DNA from: Sisyra terminalis
Lineage: Eukaryota; Arthropoda; Insecta; Neuroptera; Sisyridae
Assembly (NCBI GenBank): GCA_958496175.1
Contig: OY292278.1
Span: 62,001-126,000, forward strand
DNA: 64,000 nt
Direction: 5' to 3'
Shown: positions 10,993 through 24,600 of the stretch, piece by piece
Numbering within the stretch: the stretch's first letter is position 1
Layout of the letters: each line of letters opens with the position of its first letter
The notes under the pieces: generated by a model
The model's database searches: none
Told to the model about the DNA's origin: nothing
The model's input: only the letters and a program-made list of their open reading frames with translations
Position numbers and translations under genes: made by a program

Positions 10993-12565
10993 CTCACAAT
11001 TTTAAAAATCAATACAAAATTGAACAGTCTTTTCAAATATAAATTTTCCTCGTTTGTTAAATTCAAATTTTCTAAACTGGTATAAATCAATACAAAATTG
11101 AATAGTCTTTTCAAATATAAATTTTCCTCGTTTGTTAAATTCAAATTTTCTCACAATTGTAAAAATCAATACAAAATTGAACAGTCTTTTCAAATATAAA
11201 TTTTCCTCGTTTGTTAAATTCAAATTTTCTCACAATTTTAAAAATCAATACAAAATTGAACAGTCTTTTCACATATAAATTTTCCTCGTTTGTTAAATTC
11301 AAATTTTCTAAACTGGTATAAATCAATACAAAATTGAACAGTCTTTTCAAATATAAATTCTCCTCGTTTGTTAAATTCAAATTTTCTAAACTAGTAAAAA
11401 TCAATACAAAATTGAACAGTCTTTTCAAATATAAATTTTCCTCGTTTGTTAAATTCAAATTTTCTCACAATTTTAAAAATCAATACAAAATTGAACAGTC
11501 TTTTTACATATAAATTTTCCTCGTTTGTTAAATTCAAATTTTCTCACAATTGTAAAAATCAATACAAAATTGAACAGTCTTTTCAAATATAAATTTTCCT
11601 CGTTTGTTAAATTCAAATTTTCTCACAATTGTAAAAATCAATACAAAATTGAACAGTCTTTTCACATATAAATTTTCCTCGTTTGTTAAATTCAAATTTT
11701 CTCACAATTTTAAAAATCAATACTAAATTGAACAGTCTTTTCACATATAAATTTTCCTCGTTTGTTAAATTCAAATTTTCTCACAATTGTAAAAATCAAT
11801 ACAAAATTGAACAGTCTTTTCACATATAAATTTTCCTCGTTTGTTAAATTCAAATTTTCTAAACTGGTAAAAATCAATACAAAATTGAACAGTCTTTTCA
11901 AATATAAATTTTCCTCGTTTGTTAAATTCAAATTTTCTCACAATTTTAAAAATCAATACAAAATTGAACAGTCTTTTCACATATAAATTTTCCTCGTTTG
12001 TTAAATTCAAATTTTCTAAACTGGTAAAAATCAATACAAAATTGAACAGTCTTTTCAAATATAAATTTTCCTCGTTTGTTAAATTCAAATTTTCTCACAA
12101 TTTTAAAAATCAATACAAAATTGAACAGTCTTTTCAAATATAAATTCTCCTCGTTTGTTAAATTCAAATTTTCTAAACTAGTAAAAATCAATACAAAATT
12201 GAACAGTCTTTTCAAATATAAATTTTCCTCGTTTGTTAAATTCAAATTTTCTCACAATTTTAAAAATCAATACAAAATTGAACAGTCTTTTCAAATATAA
12301 ATTCTCCTCGTTTGTTAAATTCAAATTTTCTAAACTAGTAAAATTCAACACAAAATTGAACAGTCTTTTCAAATATAAATTTTCCTCGTTTGTTAAATTC
12401 AAATTTACTCACAATTGTAAAAATCAATACAAAATTGAACAGTCTTTTTACATATAAATTTTCCTCGATTGTTAAATTCAAATTTTCTCACAATTGTAAA
12501 AATCAATACAAAATTGAACAGTCTTTTCAAATATAAATTTTCCTCGTTTGTTAAATTCAAATTTT
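10993..12565 (+). repeat. HOR-1573 copy 2, directly adjoining copy 1
   Basis: This copy repeats copy 1 with its private alleles (GAATAG near 11,100, ATACTAAATTG near 11,722, AATTCAACAC near 12,345, CTCGATTG near 12,466). The opening box reads CACAATTTT instead of CACAATTTC. It is also the first part of the 7,626-bp super-unit. Confidence 0.85.
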
Positions 12566-15500
12566 CTCACAATTTTAAAAATCAATACAAAATTGAACAG
12601 TCTTTTCACATATAAATTTTCCTCGTTTGTTAAATTCAAATTTTCTAAACTGGTAAAAATCAATACAAAATTGAACAGTCTTTTCAAATATAAATTTTCC
12701 TCGTTTGTTAAATTCAAATTTTCTCACAATTGTAAAAATCAATACAAAATTGAACAGTCTTTTCACATATAAATTTTCCTCGTTTGTTAAATTCAAATTT
12801 TCTAAACTGGTAAAAATCAATACAAAATTGAACAGTCTTTTCAAATATAAATTTTCCTCGTTTGTTAAATTCAAATTTTCTCACAATTGTAAAAATCAAT
12901 ACAAAATTGAACAGTCTTTTCAAATATAAATTCTCCTCGTTTGTTAAATTCAAATTTTCTAAACTGGTAAAAATCAATACAAAATTGAACAGTCTTTTCA
13001 AATATAAATTTTCCTCGTTTGTTAAATTCAAATTTTCTCACAATTGTAAAAATCAATACAAAATTGAACAGTCTTTTCACATATAAATTTTCCTCGTTTG
13101 TTAAATTCAAATTTTCTAAACTGGTATAAATCAATACAAAATTGAACAGTCTTTTCAAATATAAATTTTCCTCGTTTGTTAAATTCAAATTTTCTAAACT
13201 GGTATAAATCAATACAAAATTGAACAGTCTTTTCAAATATAAATTTTCCTCGTTTGTTAAATTCAAATTTTCTCACAATTGTAAAAATCAATACAAAAGT
13301 TAACAGTCTTTTCAAATATAAATTTTCCTCGTTTGTTAAATTCTAATTTTCTCACAATTGTAAAAATCAATACAAAATTGAACAGTCTTTTCAAATATAA
13401 ATTTTCCTCGTTTGTTAAATTCAAATTTTCTCACAATTGTAAAAATCAATACAAAAGTTAACAGTCTTTTCAAATATAAATTTTCCTCGTTTGTTAAATT
13501 CTAATTTTCTCACAATTGTAAAAATCAATACAAAATTGAACAGTCTTTTCAAATATAAATTTTCCTCGTTTGTTAAATTCAAATTTTCTCACAATTGTAA
13601 AAATCAATACAAAATTGAACAGTCTTTTCAAATATAAATTTTCCTCGTTTGTTAAATTCAAATTTTCTCACAATTGTAAAAATCAATACAAAATTGAACA
13701 GTCTTTTCACATATAAATTTTCCTCGTTTGTTAAATTCAAATTTTCTAAACTGGTAAAAATCAATACAAAATTGAACAGTCTTTTCAAATATAAATTTTC
13801 CTCGTTTGTTAAATTCAAATTTTCTCACAATTTCAAAAATCAATACAAAATTGAACAGTCTTTTCAAATATAAATTTTCCTCGTTTGTTAAATTCAAATT
13901 TTCTAAACTGGTATAAATCAATACAAAATTGAACAGTCTTTTCAAATATAAATTTTCCTCGTTTGTTAAATTCAAATTTTCTAAACTGGTAAAAATCATT
14001 ACAAAATTGAACAGTCTTTTCAAATATAAATTTTCCTCGTTTGTTAAATTCAAATTTTCTCACAATTTTAAAAATCAATACAAAATTGAACAGTCTTTTC
14101 AAATATAAGTTTTCCTCGTTTGTTAAATTCAAATTTTCTAAACTGGTATAATTCAATACAAAATCGAACAGTCTTTTCAAATATAAATTTTCCTCGTTTG
14201 TTAAATTCAAATTTTCTCACAATTGTAAAAATCAATACAAAATTGAACAGTCTTTTCAAATATAAATTCTCCTCGTTTGTTAAATTCAAATTTTCTAAAC
14301 TGGTAAAAATCAATACAAAATTGAACAGTCTTTTCAAATATAAATTTTCCTCGTTTGTTAAATTCAAATTTTCTCACAATTGTAAAAATCAATACAAAAT
14401 TGAACAGTCTTTTCACATATAAATTTTCCTCGTTTGTTAAATTCAAATTTTCTAAACTGGTATAAATCAATACAAAATTGAACAGTCTTTTCAAATATAA
14501 ATTTTCCTCGTTTGTTAAATTCAAATTTTCTCACAATTGTAAAAATCAATACAAAAGTTAACAGTCTTTTCAAATATAAATTTTCCTCGTTTGTTAAATT
14601 CTAATTTTCTCACAATTGTAAAAATCAATACAAAATTGAACAGTCTTTTCAAATATAAATTTTCCTCGTTTGTTAAATTCAAATTTTCTCACAATTGTAA
14701 AAATCAATACAAAATTGAACAGTCTTTTCAAATATAAATTTTCCTCGTTTGTTAAATTCAAATTTTCTCACAATTGTAAAAATCAATACAAAATTGAACA
14801 GTCTTTTCACATATAAATTTTCCTCGTTTGTTAAATTCAAATTTTCTAAACTGGTAAAAATCAATACAAAATTGAACAGTCTTTTCAAATATAAATTTTC
14901 CTCGTTTGTTAAATTCAAATTTTCTCACAATTTCAAAAATCAATACAAAATTGAACAGTCTTTTCAAATATAAATTTTCCTCGTTTGTTAAATTCAAATT
15001 TTCTAAACTGGTATAAATCAATACAAAATTGAATAGTCTTTTCAAATATAAATTTTCCTCGTTTGTTAAATTCAAATTTTCTCACAATTGTAAAAATCAA
15101 TACAAAATTGAACAGTCTTTTCAAATATAAATTTTCCTCGTTTGTTAAATTCAAATTTTCTCACAATTTTAAAAATCAATACAAAATTGAACAGTCTTTT
15201 CACATATAAATTTTCCTCGTTTGTTAAATTCAAATTTTCTAAACTGGTATAAATCAATACAAAATTGAACAGTCTTTTCAAATATAAATTCTCCTCGTTT
15301 GTTAAATTCAAATTTTCTAAACTAGTAAAAATCAATACAAAATTGAACAGTCTTTTCAAATATAAATTTTCCTCGTTTGTTAAATTCAAATTTTCTCACA
15401 ATTTTAAAAATCAATACAAAATTGAACAGTCTTTTTACATATAAATTTTCCTCGTTTGTTAAATTCAAATTTTCTCACAATTGTAAAAATCAATACAAAA

Positions 15501-17517
15501 TTGAACAGTCTTTTCAAATATAAATTTTCCTCGTTTGTTAAATTCAAATTTTCTCACAATTGTAAAAATCAATACAAAATTGAACAGTCTTTTCACATAT
15601 AAATTTTCCTCGTTTGTTAAATTCAAATTTTCTCACAATTTTAAAAATCAATACAAAATTGAACAGTCTTTTCACATATAAATTTTCCTCGTTTGTTAAA
15701 TTCAAATTTTCTCACAATTGTAAAAATCAATACAAAATTGAACAGTCTTTTCACATATAAATTTTCCTCGTTTGTTAAATTCAAATTTTCTAAACTGGTA
15801 AAAATCAATACAAAATTGAACAGTCTTTTCAAATATAAATTTTCCTCGTTTGTTAAATTCAAATTTTCTCACAATTTTAAAAATCAATACAAAATTGAAC
15901 AGTCTTTTCACATATAAATTTTCCTCGTTTGTTAAATTCAAATTTTCTAAACTGGTAAAAATCAATACAAAATTGAACAGTCTTTTCAAATATATGTTTT
16001 CCTCGTTTGTTAAATTCAAATTTTCTCACAATTTTAAAAATCAATACAAAATTGAACAGTCTTTTCAAATATAAATTCTCCTCGTTTGTTAAATTCAAAT
16101 TTTCTAAACTAGTAAAAATCAATACAAAATTGAACAGTCTTTTCAAATATAAATTTTCCTCGTTTGTTAAATTCAAATTTTCTCACAATTTTAAAAATCA
16201 ATACAAAATTGAACAGTCTTTTCAAATATAAATTCTCCTCGTTTGTTAAATTCAAATTTTCTAAACTAGTAAAATTCAACACAAAATTGAACAGTCTTTT
16301 CAAATATAAATTTTCCTCGTTTGTTAAATTCAAATTTACTCACAATTGTAAAAATCAATACAAAATTGAACAGTCTTTTTACATATAAATTTTCCTCGAT
16401 TGTTAAATTCAAATTTTCTCACAATTGTAAAAATCAATACAAAATTGAACAGTCTTTTCATATATAAATTTTCCTCGTTTGTTAAATTCAAATTTTCTCA
16501 CAATTTTAAAAATCAATACAAAATTGAACAGTCTTTTCACATATAAATTTTCCTCGTTTGTTAAATTCAAATTTTCTAAACTGGTAAAAATCAATACAAA
16601 ATTGAACAGTCTTTTCAAATATAAATTTTCCTCGTTTGTTAAATTCAAATTTTCTCACAATTGTAAAAATCAATACAAAATTGAACAGTCTTTTCACATA
16701 TAAATTTTCCTCGTTTGTTAAATTCAAATTTTCTAAACTGGTAAAAATCAATACAAAATTGAACAGTCTTTTCAAATATAAATTTTCCTCGTTTGTTAAA
16801 TTCAAATTTTCTAAACTGGTAAAAATCAATACAAAATTGAACAGTCTTTTCAAATATAAATTTTCCTCGTTTGTTAAATTCAAATTTTCTCACAATTGTA
16901 AAAATCAATACAAAATTGAACAGTCTTTTCAAATATAAATTCTCCTCGTTTGTTAAATTCAAATTTTCTAAACTAGTAAAAATCAATACAAAATTGAACA
17001 GTCTTTTCAAATATAAATTTTCCTCGTTTGTTAAATTCAAATTTTCTCACAATTTTAAAAATCAATACAAAATTGAACAGTCTTTTCAAATATAAATTTT
17101 CCTCGTTTGTTAAATTCAAATTTTCTCACAATTTTAAAAATCAATACAAAATTGAACAGTCTTTTTACATATAAATTTTCCTCGTTTGTTAAATTCAAAT
17201 TTTCTCACAATTGTAAAAATCAATACAAAATTGAACAGTCTTTTCTCATATAAATTTTCCTCGTTTGTTAAATTCAAATTTTCTAAACTGGTAAAAATAA
17301 ATACAAAATTGAACAGTCTTTTCAAATATAAATTTTCCTCGTTTGTTAAATTCAAATTTTCTAAACTGGTAAAAATCAATACAAAATCGAACAGTCTTTT
17401 CAAATATAAATTTTCCTCGTTTGTTAAATTCAAATTTTCTCACAATTTTAAAAATCAATACAAAATTGAACAGTCTTTTTACATATAAATTTTCCTCGTT
17501 TGTTAAATTCAAATTTT

Positions 17518-18618
17518 CTCACAATTGTAAAAATCAATACAAAATTGAACAGTCTTTTCACATATAAATTTTCCTCGTTTGTTAAATTCAAATTTTCTCA
17601 CAATTTTAAAAATCAATACAAAATTGAACAGTCTTTTCACATATAAATTTTCCTCGTTTGTTAAATTCAAATTTTCTCACAATTGTAAAAATCAATACAA
17701 AATTGAACAGTCTTTTCACATATAAATTTTCCTCGTTTGTTAAATTCAAATTTTCTAAACTGGTAAAAATCAATACAAAATTGAACAGTCTTTTCAAATA
17801 TAAATTTTCCTCGTTTGTTAAATTCAAATTTTCTCACAATTTTAAAAATCAATACAAAATTGAACAGTCTTTTCACATATAAATTTTCCTCGTTTGTTAA
17901 ATTCAAATTTTCTAAACTGGTAAAAATCAATACAAAATTGAACAGTCTTTTCAAATATATGTTTTCCTCGTTTGTTAAATTCAAATTTTCTCACAATTTT
18001 AAAAATCAATACAAAATTGAACAGTCTTTTCAAATATAAATTCTCCTCGTTTGTTAAATTCAAATTTTCTAAACTAGTAAAAATCAATACAAAATTGAAC
18101 AGTCTTTTCAAATATAAATTTTCCTCGTTTGTTAAATTCAAATTTTCTCACAATTTTAAAAATCAATACAAAATTGAACAGTCTTTTCAAATATAAATTC
18201 TCCTCGTTTGTTAAATTCAAATTTTCTAAACTAGTAAAATTCAACACAAAATTGAACAGTCTTTTCAAATATAAATTTTCCTCGTTTGTTAAATTCAAAT
18301 TTACTCACAATTGTAAAAATCAATACAAAATTGAACAGTCTTTTTACATATAAATTTTCCTCGATTGTTAAATTCAAATTTTCTCACAATTGTAAAAATC
18401 AATACAAAATTGAACAGTCTTTTCATATATAAATTTTCCTCGTTTGTTAAATTCAAATTTTCTCACAATTTTAAAAATCAATACAAAATTGAACAGTCTT
18501 TTCACATATAAATTTTCCTCGTTTGTTAAATTCAAATTTTCTAAACTGGTAAAAATCAATACAAAATTGAACAGTCTTTTCAAATATAAATTTTCCTCGT
18601 TTGTTAAATTCAAATTTT
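17518..18618 (+). repeat. 14-monomer segment duplicated from 15,553-16,653
   Basis: Fourteen monomers (1,101 bp) repeat 15,553-16,653 at a distance of 1,965 bp. They carry its private alleles: ATATATGTTTT (17,958), AATTCAACAC (near 18,240), TTTACTCAC (near 18,300), CTCGATTG (near 18,363) and CATATATAAATTTTCC (near 18,425). The segment ends exactly where the next super-unit begins with its CACAATTTC box. It is not present after the matching point of the second super-unit (about 25,222). Confidence 0.8.
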
Positions 18619-21600
18619 CTCACAATTTCAAAAATCAATACAAAATTGAACAGTCTTTTCAAATATAAATTTTCCTCGTTTGTTAAATTCAAATTTTCTA
18701 AACTGGTATAAATCAATACAAAATTGAATAGTCTTTTCAAATATAAATTTTCCTCGTTTGTTAAATTCAAATTTTCTCACAATTGTAAAAATCAATACAA
18801 AATTGAACAGTCTTTTCAAATATAAATTTTCCTCGTTTGTTAAATTCAAATTTTCTCACAATTTTAAAAATCAATACAAAATTGAACAGTCTTTTCACAT
18901 ATAAATTTTCCTCGTTTGTTAAATTCAAATTTTCTAAACTGGTATAAATCAATACAAAATTGAACAGTCTTTTCAAATATAAATTCTCCTCGTTTGTTAA
19001 ATTCAAATTTTCTAAACTAGTAAAAATCAATACAAAATTGAACAGTCTTTTCAAATATAAATTTTCCTCGTTTGTTAAATTCAAATTTTCTCACAATTTT
19101 AAAAATCAATACAAAATTGAACAGTCTTTTTACATATAAATTTTCCTCGTTTGTTAAATTCAAATTTTCTCACAATTGTAAAAATCAATACAAAATTGAA
19201 CAGTCTTTTCAAATATAAATTTTCCTCGTTTGTTAAATTCAAATTTTCTCACAATTGTAAAAATCAATACAAAATTGAACAGTCTTTTCACATATAAATT
19301 TTCCTCGTTTGTTAAATTCAAATTTTCTCACAATTTTAAAAATCAATACTAAATTGAACAGTCTTTTCACATATAAATTTTCCTCGTTTGTTAAATTCAA
19401 ATTTTCTCACAATTGTAAAAATCAATACAAAATTGAACAGTCTTTTCACATATAAATTTTCCTCGTTTGTTAAATTCAAATTTTCTAAACTGGTAAAAAT
19501 CAATACAAAATTGAACAGTCTTTTCAAATATAAATTTTCCTCGTTTGTTAAATTCAAATTTTCTCACAATTTTAAAAATCAATACAAAATTGAACAGTCT
19601 TTTCACATATAAATTTTCCTCGTTTGTTAAATTCAAATTTTCTAAACTGGTAAAAATCAATACAAAATTGAACAGTCTTTTCAAATATAAATTTTCCTCG
19701 TTTGTTAAATTCAAATTTTCTCACAATTTTAAAAATCAATACAAAATTGAACAGTCTTTTCAAATATAAATTCTCCTCGTTTGTTAAATTCAAATTTTCT
19801 AAACTAGTAAAAATCAATACAAAATTGAACAGTCTTTTCAAATATAAATTTTCCTCGTTTGTTAAATTCAAATTTTCTCACAATTTTAAAAATCAATACA
19901 AAATTGAACAGTCTTTTCAAATATAAATTCTCCTCGTTTGTTAAATTCAAATTTTCTAAACTAGTAAAATTCAACACAAAATTGAACAGTCTTTTCAAAT
20001 ATAAATTTTCCTCGTTTGTTAAATTCAAATTTACTCACAATTGTAAAAATCAATACAAAATTGAACAGTCTTTTTACATATAAATTTTCCTCGATTGTTA
20101 AATTCAAATTTTCTCACAATTGTAAAAATCAATACAAAATTGAACAGTCTTTTCAAATATAAATTTTCCTCGTTTGTTAAATTCAAATTTTCTCACAATT
20201 TTAAAAATCAATACAAAATTGAACAGTCTTTTCACATATAAATTTTCCTCGTTTGTTAAATTCAAATTTTCTAAACTGGTAAAAATCAATACAAAATTGA
20301 ACAGTCTTTTCAAATATAAATTTTCCTCGTTTGTTAAATTCAAATTTTCTCACAATTGTAAAAATCAATACAAAATTGAACAGTCTTTTCACATATAAAT
20401 TTTCCTCGTTTGTTAAATTCAAATTTTCTAAACTGGTAAAAATCAATACAAAATTGAACAGTCTTTTCAAATATAAATTTTCCTCGTTTGTTAAATTCAA
20501 ATTTTCTCACAATTGTAAAAATCAATACAAAATTGAACAGTCTTTTCAAATATAAATTCTCCTCGTTTGTTAAATTCAAATTTTCTAAACTGGTAAAAAT
20601 CAATACAAAATTGAACAGTCTTTTCAAATATAAATTTTCCTCGTTTGTTAAATTCAAATTTTCTCACAATTGTAAAAATCAATACAAAATTGAACAGTCT
20701 TTTCACATATAAATTTTCCTCGTTTGTTAAATTCAAATTTTCTAAACTGGTATAAATCAATACAAAATTGAACAGTCTTTTCAAATATAAATTTTCCTCG
20801 TTTGTTAAATTCAAATTTTCTAAACTGGTATAAATCAATACAAAATTGAACAGTCTTTTCAAATATAAATTTTCCTCGTTTGTTAAATTCAAATTTTCTC
20901 ACAATTGTAAAAATCAATACAAAAGTTAACAGTCTTTTCAAATATAAATTTTCCTCGTTTGTTAAATTCTAATTTTCTCACAATTGTAAAAATCAATACA
21001 AAATTGAACAGTCTTTTCAAATATAAATTTTCCTCGTTTGTTAAATTCAAATTTTCTCACAATTGTAAAAATCAATACAAAAGTTAACAGTCTTTTCAAA
21101 TATAAATTTTCCTCGTTTGTTAAATTCTAATTTTCTCACAATTGTAAAAATCAATACAAAATTGAACAGTCTTTTCAAATATAAATTTTCCTCGTTTGTT
21201 AAATTCAAATTTTCTCACAATTGTAAAAATCAATACAAAATTGAACAGTCTTTTCAAATATAAATTTTCCTCGTTTGTTAAATTCAAATTTTCTCACAAT
21301 TGTAAAAATCAATACAAAATTGAACAGTCTTTTCACATATAAATTTTCCTCGTTTGTTAAATTCAAATTTTCTAAACTGGTAAAAATCAATACAAAATTG
21401 AACAGTCTTTTCAAATATAAATTTTCCTCGTTTGTTAAATTCAAATTTTCTCACAATTTCAAAAATCAATACAAAATTGAACAGTCTTTTCAAATATAAA
21501 TTTTCCTCGTTTGTTAAATTCAAATTTTCTAAACTGGTATAAATCAATACAAAATTGAACAGTCTTTTCAAATATAAATTTTCCTCGTTTGTTAAATTCA

Positions 21601-24600
21601 AATTTTCTAAACTGGTAAAAATCATTACAAAATTGAACAGTCTTTTCAAATATAAATTTTCCTCGTTTGTTAAATTCAAATTTTCTCACAATTTTAAAAA
21701 TCAATACAAAATTGAACAGTCTTTTCAAATATAAGTTTTCCTCGTTTGTTAAATTCAAATTTTCTAAACTGGTATAATTCAATACAAAATCGAACAGTCT
21801 TTTCAAATATAAATTTTCCTCGTTTGTTAAATTCAAATTTTCTCACAATTGTAAAAATCAATACAAAATTGAACAGTCTTTTCAAATATAAATTCTCCTC
21901 GTTTGTTAAATTCAAATTTTCTAAACTGGTAAAAATCAATACAAAATTGAACAGTCTTTTCAAATATAAATTTTCCTCGTTTGTTAAATTCAAATTTTCT
22001 CACAATTGTAAAAATCAATACAAAATTGAACAGTCTTTTCACATATAAATTTTCCTCGTTTGTTAAATTCAAATTTTCTAAACTGGTATAAATCAATACA
22101 AAATTGAACAGTCTTTTCAAATATAAATTTTCCTCGTTTGTTAAATTCAAATTTTCTCACAATTGTAAAAATCAATACAAAAGTTAACAGTCTTTTCAAA
22201 TATAAATTTTCCTCGTTTGTTAAATTCTAATTTTCTCACAATTGTAAAAATCAATACAAAATTGAACAGTCTTTTCAAATATAAATTTTCCTCGTTTGTT
22301 AAATTCAAATTTTCTCACAATTGTAAAAATCAATACAAAATTGAACAGTCTTTTCAAATATAAATTTTCCTCGTTTGTTAAATTCAAATTTTCTCACAAT
22401 TGTAAAAATCAATACAAAATTGAACAGTCTTTTCACATATAAATTTTCCTCGTTTGTTAAATTCAAATTTTCTAAACTGGTAAAAATCAATACAAAATTG
22501 AACAGTCTTTTCAAATATAAATTTTCCTCGTTTGTTAAATTCAAATTTTCTCACAATTTCAAAAATCAATACAAAATTGAACAGTCTTTTCAAATATAAA
22601 TTTTCCTCGTTTGTTAAATTCAAATTTTCTAAACTGGTATAAATCAATACAAAATTGAATAGTCTTTTCAAATATAAATTTTCCTCGTTTGTTAAATTCA
22701 AATTTTCTCACAATTGTAAAAATCAATACAAAATTGAACAGTCTTTTCAAATATAAATTTTCCTCGTTTGTTAAATTCAAATTTTCTCACAATTTTAAAA
22801 ATCAATACAAAATTGAACAGTCTTTTCACATATAAATTTTCCTCGTTTGTTAAATTCAAATTTTCTAAACTGGTATAAATCAATACAAAATTGAACAGTC
22901 TTTTCAAATATAAATTCTCCTCGTTTGTTAAATTCAAATTTTCTAAACTAGTAAAAATCAATACAAAATTGAACAGTCTTTTCAAATATAAATTTTCCTC
23001 GTTTGTTAAATTCAAATTTTCTCACAATTTTAAAAATCAATACAAAATTGAACAGTCTTTTTACATATAAATTTTCCTCGTTTGTTAAATTCAAATTTTC
23101 TCACAATTGTAAAAATCAATACAAAATTGAACAGTCTTTTCAAATATAAATTTTCCTCGTTTGTTAAATTCAAATTTTCTCACAATTGTAAAAATCAATA
23201 CAAAATTGAACAGTCTTTTCACATATAAATTTTCCTCGTTTGTTAAATTCAAATTTTCTCACAATTTTAAAAATCAATACAAAATTGAACAGTCTTTTCA
23301 CATATAAATTTTCCTCGTTTGTTAAATTCAAATTTTCTCACAATTGTAAAAATCAATACAAAATTGAACAGTCTTTTCACATATAAATTTTCCTCGTTTG
23401 TTAAATTCAAATTTTCTAAACTGGTAAAAATCAATACAAAATTGAACAGTCTTTTCAAATATAAATTTTCCTCGTTTGTTAAATTCAAATTTTCTCACAA
23501 TTTTAAAAATCAATACAAAATTGAACAGTCTTTTCACATATAAATTTTCCTCGTTTGTTAAATTCAAATTTTCTAAACTGGTAAAAATCAATACAAAATT
23601 GAACAGTCTTTTCAAATATATGTTTTCCTCGTTTGTTAAATTCAAATTTTCTCACAATTTTAAAAATCAATACAAAATTGAACAGTCTTTTCAAATATAA
23701 ATTCTCCTCGTTTGTTAAATTCAAATTTTCTAAACTAGTAAAAATCAATACAAAATTGAACAGTCTTTTCAAATATAAATTTTCCTCGTTTGTTAAATTC
23801 AAATTTTCTCACAATTTTAAAAATCAATACAAAATTGAACAGTCTTTTCAAATATAAATTCTCCTCGTTTGTTAAATTCAAATTTTCTAAACTAGTAAAA
23901 TTCAACACAAAATTGAACAGTCTTTTCAAATATAAATTTTCCTCGTTTGTTAAATTCAAATTTACTCACAATTGTAAAAATCAATACAAAATTGAACAGT
24001 CTTTTTACATATAAATTTTCCTCGATTGTTAAATTCAAATTTTCTCACAATTGTAAAAATCAATACAAAATTGAACAGTCTTTTCATATATAAATTTTCC
24101 TCGTTTGTTAAATTCAAATTTTCTCACAATTTTAAAAATCAATACAAAATTGAACAGTCTTTTCACATATAAATTTTCCTCGTTTGTTAAATTCAAATTT
24201 TCTAAACTGGTAAAAATCAATACAAAATTGAACAGTCTTTTCAAATATAAATTTTCCTCGTTTGTTAAATTCAAATTTTCTCACAATTGTAAAAATCAAT
24301 ACAAAATTGAACAGTCTTTTCACATATAAATTTTCCTCGTTTGTTAAATTCAAATTTTCTAAACTGGTAAAAATCAATACAAAATTGAACAGTCTTTTCA
24401 AATATAAATTTTCCTCGTTTGTTAAATTCAAATTTTCTAAACTGGTAAAAATCAATACAAAATTGAACAGTCTTTTCAAATATAAATTTTCCTCGTTTGT
24501 TAAATTCAAATTTTCTCACAATTGTAAAAATCAATACAAAATTGAACAGTCTTTTCAAATATAAATTCTCCTCGTTTGTTAAATTCAAATTTTCTAAACT

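Larger units (their letters stand above)
10993..18618 (+). repeat. 7,626-bp super-HOR, copy 1
   Basis: Landmark monomers between 11,000 and about 17,590 reappear at +7,626 in the same order and with the same private alleles (for example ATATATGTTTT near 15,993 and 23,619, CTCATATAA near 17,244 and 24,870, AAATCGAAC near 14,163 and 21,789, TCATTACAAAA near 13,997 and 21,623). Copy 1 contains an extra 1,101-bp segment at its end (17,518-18,618). The super-unit itself contains the second HOR-1573 copy, two 1,100-bp related blocks (the 13,579-13,818 pattern recurs at 14,679-14,918) and the 1,965-bp-spaced repeat. Confidence 0.85.
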
